The position numbers were made by a program, and so were the translations under genes. 14,411 bases of DNA from an uncultured Collinsella sp. (lineage in GTDB: Bacteria; Actinomycetota; Coriobacteriia; Coriobacteriales; Coriobacteriaceae), in the NCBI GenBank assembly GCA_900546455.1, contig URCS01000048.1, positions 1-14,411 on the forward strand, given 5' to 3'. The notes beneath the pieces were generated by a model. That model saw nothing but the letters and a program-made list of their open reading frames with translations, was not told the DNA's origin and did not search any database. Positions 1-6,371 of this stretch are shown here, one piece after another; within the stretch, counting starts at the first letter, position 1, and every line of letters starts with the position of its first letter.

Positions 1-40
1 CGGCGCGGCTGCGCCTATGGCACTTCAACATCATTGTCGC

Positions 41-80
41 AGCCCCGACCCGCGGTCACGAGCGGGGGCTCCTATCTTTT
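41..80 (+). terminator. possible intrinsic terminator of an upstream gene
   Basis: The arms AGCCCC (41-46) and GGGGCT (65-70) can pair, with further pairing of CGC (51-53) and GCG (62-64). The T-rich stretch CCTATCTTTT follows at 71-80. This would fit the 3' end of a plus-strand gene lying left of the window. No reading frame in the first 110 bases could be recognised as a gene tail. The stem is interrupted and the T-tract is imperfect, so it may instead be one hairpin of the structured repeat region that continues to 228. Confidence 0.3.
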
Positions 81-109
81 CAGTGCCCTCGGATTGGGTC
101 ATAGTGTCT

Positions 110-150
110 GTCGTTGTCAAAACGTCGACGTTGTGGCAGATGCCAACGAC
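110..150. repeat. nested hairpin upstream of cutC
   Basis: GTCGTTG (110-116) is the reverse complement of CAACGAC (144-150). Between them lie the perfect 12-bp palindrome AACGTCGACGTT (121-132) and the small hairpin TGGCA-GA-TGCCA (134-145). The stretch therefore has several competing folds. It carries no convincing ORF of its own and lies directly before the longer inverted repeat at 160-228; the two may be parts of one element. Confidence 0.4.
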
Positions 151-159
151 TACCCCTTT

Positions 160-228
160 AAGTTGCGGTGGAATAGGGACTAAATGGGAGCCCCAGAGGC
201 CAAAAGAGTCCCTATTCCACCGCAACTT
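160..228. repeat. perfect 22-bp inverted repeat (palindromic element, possibly MITE- or REP-like)
   Basis: The left arm at 160-181 (beginning AAGTTGCGGTGGAATAGG) is the exact reverse complement of the right arm at 207-228. The loop is 25 nt (182-206). Pairing continues imperfectly outside the arms, CCCC (153-156) against GGGG (232-235). No T-run follows, so it is a poor terminator. No target-site duplication is visible. It could be a non-autonomous palindromic repeat or a structured leader of cutC. The inverted repeat is seen directly; the element class is inferred. Confidence 0.7.
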
Positions 229-286
229 CATGGGGGTGTGTGACAATGCCCGTCGGAAAACATCTGCTGTCTTTGGGGGTCTATCT

Positions 287-964
287 ATGCTGTACGAGTT
301 TTGTGCCGAGAACTTTGAGCGTGTGCCGGCGGCTATCGATGCCGGTGCTAAGCGCATCGAGTTGTGCGACAACCTTGCCGTCGGTGGTACCACGCCCTCG
401 GCCGGCGTTATCAGCACTACGGTCAGCTATGCTCACGAGCATGACGCGCGAGTGATGTGCATGATTCGCCCGCGTGGCGGTGACTTTCACTACAACCAGG
501 ACGAGCTGCGCATGATGGAGATGGACTTGGGTCTTGCCGTGAGCGCCGGCGTTGACGGCCTGGTCTTTGGCTGCTGCAAGCCCTGTGCCGGCGGCTGGGC
601 GCTCAACGAGCTCACCCTCGGCGCCCTCGTGATGGCTACGGGCTGCGCGACCGAGGAGTGCAAGCGCGATCCTATCGACATCACTTTCCACATGGCGTTT
701 GACCAGCTCTCGCCCGAGGCTCAGCTGGACGCCATTGACACACTCGCCGACTGCGGCATCACGCGCATCCTGACGCATGGTGGTGCCGCCGGAACGCCGA
801 TCGAGGACAACCTGGAGCACCTGTCGCGTCTTGTCGAGTATGCGGGCGACCGCCTGACCATTCTTCCCGGTGGCGGCATTTCCACGGCCAATCGCGATAC
901 CGTGGCGGCGGCACTGGGCGTCTCCGAACTCCATGGCACCAAGATCGTGCCGCTGGAGGTATAA
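287..964 (+). CDS. cutC: CutC family protein (copper homeostasis protein family)
   Basis: A 225-residue TIM-barrel protein of the CutC family. The family was linked to copper tolerance in E. coli, but its biochemical role is unsettled. Visible family blocks: IELCDNLAVGGTTPS (residues 24-38), MIRPRGGDF (59-67), DGLVFG (90-95), FHMAFD (134-139; the family usually has FHRAFD), RILTHGG (160-166) and PGGGI (194-198). The frame is open back to base 17, but the ATG at 287 is chosen because homology begins with LYEFCAENF and GGGGGT lies at 275-280. It is slightly shorter than the roughly 250-residue E. coli protein, yet looks complete at both ends. It ends 3 nt before the GalT-like gene, whose Shine-Dalgarno site lies in the cutC 3' end, so the two are probably coupled. 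Confidence 0.88.
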   Translation: MLYEFCAENFERVPAAIDAGAKRIELCDNLAVGGTTPSAGVISTTVSYAHEHDARVMCMIRPRGGDFHYNQDELRMMEMDLGLAVSAGVDGLVFGCCKPCAGGWALNELTLGALVMATGCATEECKRDPIDITFHMAFDQLSPEAQLDAIDTLADCGITRILTHGGAAGTPIEDNLEHLSRLVEYAGDRLTILPGGGISTANRDTVAAALGVSELHGTKIVPLEV

Positions 965-967
965 CCC

Positions 968-1765
968 GTGGCGCTGGTATTTGACGTTCAGCAGGCGAAC
1001 GGTAAGCCCGACGACAACCGTCGTCCCGGCACCGCGTGCCCCTTTTGCGATACCGAGGAACTCGCCAATATCATCCGGCGCGACGGTGGCTGCATCTGGC
1101 TCGAGAATAAGTTTAAGACCTTGCGGGCCACTCGCCAGACCGTATTGATTGAGTCGTCCGACCACGACGCCGACCTGGTGACCTATGCGCCGGATGAACT
1201 CCACCATGTGATGCGGTTTGCCCTGGGTTGCTGGCAGCAGATGATCGATTCACAGCAGTATCGCAGCGTTCTCATGTACAAGAACAAGGGCCCACTTTCG
1301 GGCGGCAGTCTGGTCCATCCGCACATGCAGATTGTGGGTTTGGAGCAGGAGGACGGCTATGCGGCGCTGACCTCAGCCAACTTTGAAGGCATCGATGTCT
1401 GGCGGCAGGGGAGAATCTCGGTCAACATCTCAACCGAGCCGATCATGGGATTCTTTGAGGTCAACGTCTCAGCCCCGCAGGGAATCGCCGCCAGCGATGA
1501 CGCGCGAGACCAAGCCGAGGCGGATCTCTTTGCCGATGCGATCCAGGTAGCTCTGCGCTATATCCTAAACGGGCACCACGGTGGTCGCGCAGAGTCGTAC
1601 AACTTGTTCTTCTATCACCTGGGCGGTCGGACCATTGCCAAGGCGCTGCCGCGTTGGGTGGTTTCGCCCTACTTTGTCGGCTATCGTTTGGCCCAAGTCA
1701 ATGCCGAGACGACGCTCGATATCGATGCTGAGCGTCTGCGTGCGCATCTGGAAACGCTCGTATAG
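968..1765 (+). CDS. GalT-like nucleotidyltransferase, HIT superfamily (probably DUF4931-type)
   Basis: A 265-residue protein resembling galactose-1-phosphate uridylyltransferase. CPFC at residues 24-27 looks like the N-terminal metal-binding pair. The active-site block has NKGPLSGGSLVHPHMQ ending at residue 121; by analogy with GalT, His119 of His-Pro-His-Met-Gln would be the nucleophile that carries the nucleotide. It is shorter than classical GalT (about 350 residues), which fits the GalT-like DUF4931 group; that family name is from memory. The start is GTG at 968, supported by GGAGGT at 955-960 inside the cutC end, 7 nt upstream. No Leloir genes such as galK or galE are next to it, so the true substrate is unknown. 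It converges on the symporter gene with 30 nt between stop codons and no clear terminator. Confidence 0.75.
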   Translation: MALVFDVQQANGKPDDNRRPGTACPFCDTEELANIIRRDGGCIWLENKFKTLRATRQTVLIESSDHDADLVTYAPDELHHVMRFALGCWQQMIDSQQYRSVLMYKNKGPLSGGSLVHPHMQIVGLEQEDGYAALTSANFEGIDVWRQGRISVNISTEPIMGFFEVNVSAPQGIAASDDARDQAEADLFADAIQVALRYILNGHHGGRAESYNLFFYHLGGRTIAKALPRWVVSPYFVGYRLAQVNAETTLDIDAERLRAHLETLV

Positions 1766-1795
1766 CAAGACTAACACCCGCGTAATGCGGACAGC

Positions 1796-2794
1796 CTAGC
1801 GCGCCATGGCGTCGCGGCCAGCCTCGACCCGCTTGCGCTGGGCGGCGCGCTCCTCGCCGGTCAGGCGCTCAAAGAGATGCCCGATAATTGAGGCCAACAC
1901 CTGCTGAAACAGCGTGCCGCACATGACGGGGAATACCACTTCGCCGGGAAAATACTGCGTGGCGATGACAGCACCCGAAGAGATGTTGCGCATGCCGCAG
2001 GTAAAGCACATGGTAGTCGTCTCGCTATACGGCAGATGCAGCGCACGGGCGACCAGAAAACCGACGACAAAGCCGCTGATGGCGAAGATCAAAATAAAGA
2101 GGGCGACTTCCAGGCGCACCGCGTTCATGTGCAGCACGTACTCGCTCATGGCGGTGGAGTTGGACGCAATGACAACCATCATCATGAACTTGCAGGCGGG
2201 CGAGAGCGCGGGGGAGAGCTTCTCGTGACCCCAGCCGCGCGTGAGTTCGTTGATGACGATACCGAGCACGGCGGGGATGGCGATCATGAAGGCCATGTTC
2301 CGCATCATGCTCGGCACATCGATCGAGACGGTGGCGCCCAGCAGGAGCTTGAGCGTGAGCGGAATCGTCACGGGTGAGATGACCGAGGACGTCAGGATAA
2401 TGGTGAGCGCGAGCGGGCCGTTGCCGCCGAACATACTGATCCACATAAAAGCGGTGACGGCTACGGGCACGCTGTACTCGAGCACGATGCCGCAGACAAG
2501 GTTGGGGTTGGAGCCAAAGAAGAGTGACCCTATGGCATACGCCGCGATAGGAATAAGCACTGCCGAGACCAGCAGCGCCAGAATCAGGTGCAGCGGACGG
2601 TGGAACACCTCGGCTACCTGGTGAAAGGTGTTGCTGAGCGCACCTTGGAACGTCATAAAGGCAAACAAGGCGGGAACGATGGGCTTGAGAACGCCGATCT
2701 GTTGAGGAAAGAGCACGCCGAGCGCCACGCAAATCGGAACGATGATCTGCATATGCCCCGCGAGGAACTTTCCCAGTCCAACCCATTGCTTCAT
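1796..2794 (-). CDS. bile acid:sodium symporter (BASS/SBF) family transporter
   Basis: A 332-residue integral membrane protein with about eight to ten hydrophobic segments, for example residues 15-30, 38-50, 68-94, 125-152, 167-182, 202-212, 227-252 and 283-305. The block TMCFTCGMRNISSGAVIATQ (261-280) matches the conserved late helix of the BASS fold, where asparagine and neighbouring residues coordinate sodium in characterised relatives. Substrates in this family include bile acids, pantoate, pyruvate and other organic anions, so none can be assigned here. The tail after about residue 310 is charged and probably cytoplasmic. The frame extends to an ATG at 2854, but the ATG at 2794 is preferred: the family-like hydrophobic part begins there and GGGAG and AGGA lie just upstream, while the earlier ATGs have no ribosome-binding site. 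It is divergent from recJ. Confidence 0.8.
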   Translation of the reverse strand: MKQWVGLGKFLAGHMQIIVPICVALGVLFPQQIGVLKPIVPALFAFMTFQGALSNTFHQVAEVFHRPLHLILALLVSAVLIPIAAYAIGSLFFGSNPNLVCGIVLEYSVPVAVTAFMWISMFGGNGPLALTIILTSSVISPVTIPLTLKLLLGATVSIDVPSMMRNMAFMIAIPAVLGIVINELTRGWGHEKLSPALSPACKFMMMVVIASNSTAMSEYVLHMNAVRLEVALFILIFAISGFVVGFLVARALHLPYSETTTMCFTCGMRNISSGAVIATQYFPGEVVFPVMCGTLFQQVLASIIGHLFERLTGEERAAQRKRVEAGRDAMAR

Positions 2795-2823
2795 ATATCC
2801 TGCGACTCCCTTTGCCCATGAAT

Positions 2824-2841
2824 GCATATGAATGGATATGC
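2824..2841. promoter_or_regulatory. 18-bp operator-like palindrome upstream of the symporter gene
   Basis: GCATAT (2824-2829) and ATATGC (2836-2841) form an inverted repeat around GAATGG, 30 nt upstream of the symporter start. This is the size and spacing of a dimeric repressor site. No regulator gene is adjacent, and AT-rich six-base arms can arise by chance, so the call is weak. Confidence 0.25.
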
Positions 2842-2933
2842 TAGACGCTTGCATACGTTCGTGCGGCAGAAACGCTCGTTTGTTTCGAGGATATTACCGC
2901 CTTCGTTTACCGAAACCGGGGCGTACTGCGGCG

Positions 2934-2960
2934 TTTTGCGTCCGTGCCGCACGGTATAAT
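2934..2960 (+). promoter_or_regulatory. promoter of the recJ-rsh transcript
   Basis: A perfect -10 box TATAAT lies at 2955-2960. The best -35 candidate is the weak TTTTGC at 2934-2939 with a short 15-nt spacer. Transcription would begin near 2967, giving a leader of about 100 nt before the preferred recJ start at 3069. The consensus -10 is seen directly; use of this promoter for the whole recJ-rsh pair is inferred from the 15-nt gap between those genes. Confidence 0.55.
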
Positions 2961-3016
2961 AAATCCGTTCAACAGATCTGCCTGCCGAAGCGGGCATACA
3001 CAGAGGACTCATCGCT

Positions 3017-3082
3017 ATGAACCGTGAGAGGTATCGCGGCGACCTGCCCCTATCGGGGGTGGGCGCCTATGTCATCGCTTAA
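3017..3082 (+). CDS. possible 21-residue leader ORF overlapping the recJ start
   Basis: ATG at 3017 opens a 21-codon frame beginning MNRERYRGDLPLSGVGAY and ending at TAA 3080-3082. AGAGGA at 3003-3008 sits 8 nt ahead of the ATG, a better-looking ribosome-binding site than most chance ORFs have. Its stop lies 11 nt inside the recJ reading frame, so translation of the two would overlap in different frames and could be coupled. It matches no family I recognise. It may be non-functional, since the recJ start has its own G-rich site. Confidence 0.3.
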   Translation: MNRERYRGDLPLSGVGAYVIA

Positions 3083-6000
3083 GACGACGCATCGCTGGGC
3101 GGTCGCTCAGCAAAACCCCGAACTCGAAAAGGAGCTTTCGGCTGGCCTGGGAATACCCGGGCTGGTGGCGCGCATTATGGTTGCGCACGGCATTACATCC
3201 ATCGAAGAAGGCCAGCTGTTTTTGACGCCTTCGCTCGATCGCGACTGGGCTGACCCACTCATTATCCCGGGCATGTCGGTCGTTGCCGACCGCGTCGAGC
3301 GTGCTATTTGCAACCACGAGCACATCGCTGTCTTTGGCGATTTTGACGTTGACGGTATTACGTCGACCTGCCTGTTAACCGAGGCACTGCGCACGTTTGG
3401 CGCCGATGTCACGCCGTTTATTCCGCATCGCTTTGACGAGGGCTACGGTCTCTCGCGCGCGGCGCTCGACCGCGTTAACGAGCTCGCTCGCCCCCAGTTG
3501 ATCGTGACCGTCGATAACGGCATTGCCGCCAAGGAAGAGGTTTCCTATTTGGAGAGCCTGGGAATCGATCTGGTGGTCACGGACCATCACGAGCCCTCCG
3601 ACCAGGTGCCGCAGGGTGTGCCCCTGACCGACCCCAAGCTCGAGGATGAGGGGCCCTCGCGTGAACTTGCCGGTGCTGGTGTGGCGCTCAAGCTGGTGCA
3701 AGTCCTGGGTGAGCGCCTGGGCAAGCCGTCGTATTGGCGTTCGCTAATCGAGGTCGCGGCGCTGGGCACCGTGTCCGACATGATGCCGCTCACGCCCGAG
3801 AACCGTGCGCTGGTTGCCGAGGGCATCCAGCAGATGCGCGTAACCGCTCGCCCCGGCTATATCGCGCTTGCCGCGCTCGCCAAGGCGGACCTTTCGAGCA
3901 TTACGGCGGATGGCCTATCGTTCTCGCTCATTCCCCGCTTAAACGCTGCCGGTCGCATGGCCGATCCCAAGCTGGCGCTCGACCTGCTGCTTGCCCGCGA
4001 TCCCATCGAAGCAAGTGCGCTGGCGGCTGAGCTCGAGGAAATCAACCGCCAGCGCCGTGAGATCGAGGCGGAGCTCACGCGCGATGCCATGGCAAAGGTC
4101 GAGAAGACCTATGACGGCGGACGCGCGATCGTTGTGGGCGGCGAAGGCTGGCACGAGGGCGTCAAGGGCATCGTGGCAAGCCGTCTGACCAACCGCTATC
4201 ACGTGCCGGCGCTGCTGTTCTCGATCGAGGACGGTATCGCGCGCGGTTCTGGTCGCTCGGTGGGCAAAGTTAACCTGTTTGACGCCGTCGAGCGCTGTTC
4301 CGACCTGCTGATTCGTCGCGGCGGACATGCCGGTGCGGTGGGTGTGACCATCGAGGCATCCAAGCTCGACGAGTTCCGCCGCCGCCTTTCCGCCGTGCTG
4401 TCCGAGCTTCCCGCCGAGGACTTTGAAGACACCGACGAGGTCGCCGCCACCGTCGACCTTTCCGAGCTGAATATCGAGACCATCGAGCAGATCTCCCGTC
4501 TTGAGCCGTTTGGCCAGGGCAACAAGGTGCCGCTGCTGGCTGCCGAGGGCGTGACGATGTGCGACCGCGCCGTGGTGGGCAAAACCGGCGAGCACATGCG
4601 CTTTGTGGCGACCGATGGCGCCGCGAGTGTGCCGGCCATTATGTTCCGCGTGCCGCAAATCGATAAGCTCATCAACTGCGATAGCGCTGTCGACTTGGTG
4701 TTCGAGGCCGTTGCCGAGCATTGGCAGGGGCGTGTGAAGCCCAAGCTCATGATCAAGGATGTTCTGGTCCGCGATACCACGCTGCCCAGCGTCGACGATC
4801 CGGCATGTGAACTTCGCCGTGGCGTGCAACCGGCGGATTCTGGCCTGCGCCTGGAGTCGCGTAAACGCGAGACGCTCGCCCAGCTTTCCTATACCGAGCT
4901 CACGCGCTCGCTTATCCATAGCTTTATCGGCTCGAACCAGCCGCACCGCGCGCAGGTCGAGGCGCTCGATGCCCTGGCCGATCACCAAAGTGTTCTGGCC
5001 GTTATGGGGACGGGGCGCGGCAAGTCGCTCATCTTCCATGTGCATGCCGCGCGCGAGGCGGTCCTTCGCGGGCGTGCGAGCATCTTTGTCTATCCGCTGC
5101 GCGCGCTCGTTGCCGACCAGGCCTATCACCTCTCGTCGACGATGGCAGCGCTTGGCATTGGCGTTGGCGTGCTGACCGGCGAGACCGTGGAGGCCGCACG
5201 CGATGACGTGTTCGCCGGTCTAGCTTCGGGCCGTACCGGTATCGTGCTCACGACGCCCGAGTTCCTGTCTATCCACCGTGACCGTTTCGCGCGTTCGGGC
5301 CGCATCGGCTTTGTCGTTATCGATGAGGCGCACCACGCCGGCCTTGCCAAGGGCGGCGACCGTAGCGCCTATCTTGACATGCCCGATATCCTCAAAGCCC
5401 TGGGCGACCCGGTCGTTATGGCTGCGACGGCCACCGCGACGGCTCCGGTCGTAGCCGAGCTTGCCCGCATGTTGCCGATCACTCGCACGGTGGTCGACGA
5501 GACGGTGCGCGAGAACCTGCTGCTCGAGGACGACCGCGACCTTGCGAGCCGCGAGAACCGTTTGGTGTCGATCGTGGCGACGGGGGAGAAGACCGTCATT
5601 TACGTCAATTCGCGCGACCAGTCCGTGGCGCTCGCCAAGACGTTGCGCAAGCGTGTGCCCGATTGCGCAACCCATATCGCGTTCTATAACGCGGGGCTTG
5701 CGCGTTCCGATCGCCGTCGCGTGGAGGAAGCATTCCGAGACGGCAGCCTCAGCTGCATCGTCTCGACATCCGCCTTTGGCGAGGGCGTCAACCTTCCCGA
5801 TATTCGCCATGTCGTGCTCTATCACATGCCGTTTGGCGGCATTGAGTTTAACCAGATGAGCGGCCGCGCCGGTCGCGATGGCCAGCCCGCTGTGATCCAT
5901 CTGCTCTATTCGTCGCGTGACGCCCGCATCAACGAGCGCCTGCTTAACTGCTACGCGCCCGAGCGCGACGAGCTCGTCACACTCTATCGCGCGCTGCAGA

Positions 6001-6356
6001 CCATGTGGCGCTCTAACCGCGGCAAGACCGGGGACGATTCCTTTAGCGCGAGCGATATCGACATCGCGCAGATGTGCCTTGCCATCGATGCTCGCACGCC
6101 GGTCGACGAGCGCTCGGTGGAAAGTGGCCTGGGAATCTTCGAAGAGCTTGGTTTCTGTCGCGTTTCGGGGTTTGACGACACCCGTCGCATCGCGATGGCC
6201 GAAAACCCCGGTCGTGTGCAATTGAGCAGGTCAATTCGCTATTTGGAGGGCTTGCGCTCGCGCATGGAGTTCTCGGCTTTCCGGAGTTGGGCGCTCGATT
6301 CGTGCGCTTCTGATATGCTAGCCAAAGTTAACCGCCCGATCGTACCGCGGGCCTAG
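3069..6356 (+). CDS. recJ: RecJ single-strand exonuclease fused to a RecQ-like DEAH helicase
   Basis: A 1095-residue cytoplasmic DNA-repair protein in two parts. Residues about 1-600 are RecJ: the DHH metal motifs GDFDVDG (90-96), VDNG (148-151) and TDHHE (171-175), the DHHA1 part with GEGWHEGVKG (358-367), GSGRS (393-397) and GGHAGAVG (418-425), then an OB-fold region starting near FGQGN (481-485). Residues about 600-990 are a superfamily 2 helicase: Walker A GTGRGKS (647-653), DEAH (752-755), ATATAT (785-790), an AFYNAGL block as in RecQ (about 871-877), and motif VI QMSGRAGRDG (929-938). No four-cysteine RecQ zinc domain or HRDC is evident; the last 110 residues look like a winged-helix-type region. 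RecJ alone is usually 550-800 residues. GTG at 3024 is in frame, but ATG at 3069 is preferred for GGGGG at 3055-3059 and the normal RecJ N-terminus. rsh follows after 15 nt. Confidence 0.9.
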   Translation: MSSLKTTHRWAVAQQNPELEKELSAGLGIPGLVARIMVAHGITSIEEGQLFLTPSLDRDWADPLIIPGMSVVADRVERAICNHEHIAVFGDFDVDGITSTCLLTEALRTFGADVTPFIPHRFDEGYGLSRAALDRVNELARPQLIVTVDNGIAAKEEVSYLESLGIDLVVTDHHEPSDQVPQGVPLTDPKLEDEGPSRELAGAGVALKLVQVLGERLGKPSYWRSLIEVAALGTVSDMMPLTPENRALVAEGIQQMRVTARPGYIALAALAKADLSSITADGLSFSLIPRLNAAGRMADPKLALDLLLARDPIEASALAAELEEINRQRREIEAELTRDAMAKVEKTYDGGRAIVVGGEGWHEGVKGIVASRLTNRYHVPALLFSIEDGIARGSGRSVGKVNLFDAVERCSDLLIRRGGHAGAVGVTIEASKLDEFRRRLSAVLSELPAEDFEDTDEVAATVDLSELNIETIEQISRLEPFGQGNKVPLLAAEGVTMCDRAVVGKTGEHMRFVATDGAASVPAIMFRVPQIDKLINCDSAVDLVFEAVAEHWQGRVKPKLMIKDVLVRDTTLPSVDDPACELRRGVQPADSGLRLESRKRETLAQLSYTELTRSLIHSFIGSNQPHRAQVEALDALADHQSVLAVMGTGRGKSLIFHVHAAREAVLRGRASIFVYPLRALVADQAYHLSSTMAALGIGVGVLTGETVEAARDDVFAGLASGRTGIVLTTPEFLSIHRDRFARSGRIGFVVIDEAHHAGLAKGGDRSAYLDMPDILKALGDPVVMAATATATAPVVAELARMLPITRTVVDETVRENLLLEDDRDLASRENRLVSIVATGEKTVIYVNSRDQSVALAKTLRKRVPDCATHIAFYNAGLARSDRRRVEEAFRDGSLSCIVSTSAFGEGVNLPDIRHVVLYHMPFGGIEFNQMSGRAGRDGQPAVIHLLYSSRDARINERLLNCYAPERDELVTLYRALQTMWRSNRGKTGDDSFSASDIDIAQMCLAIDARTPVDERSVESGLGIFEELGFCRVSGFDDTRRIAMAENPGRVQLSRSIRYLEGLRSRMEFSAFRSWALDSCASDMLAKVNRPIVPRA

Positions 6357-6371
6357 GGGAAGGGGACCTCG

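Noticed and set aside
17..286. N-terminal extension of cutC from base 17
   Set aside because: The extension runs through the inverted repeat at 160-228 and other hairpins, shows no family similarity, and the ATG at 287 has a ribosome-binding site and starts where CutC homology begins.
281..1207. 308-codon minus-strand ORF
   Set aside because: It lies opposite cutC and the start of the GalT-like gene, both of which show clear family motifs. Its protein has no recognisable motif; it is a GC-rich antisense shadow.
1766..1795. Bidirectional terminator between the GalT-like and symporter genes
   Set aside because: Only a 4-bp stem (CCGC/GCGG) is present with no T-run on either strand.
3939..5129. 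396-codon minus-strand ORF
   Set aside because: Opposite recJ, low-complexity His/Arg/Leu-rich product, no family features. Antisense shadow.
5220..6221. 333-codon minus-strand ORF
   Set aside because: Opposite the helicase half of recJ, whose motifs are intact. Antisense shadow.
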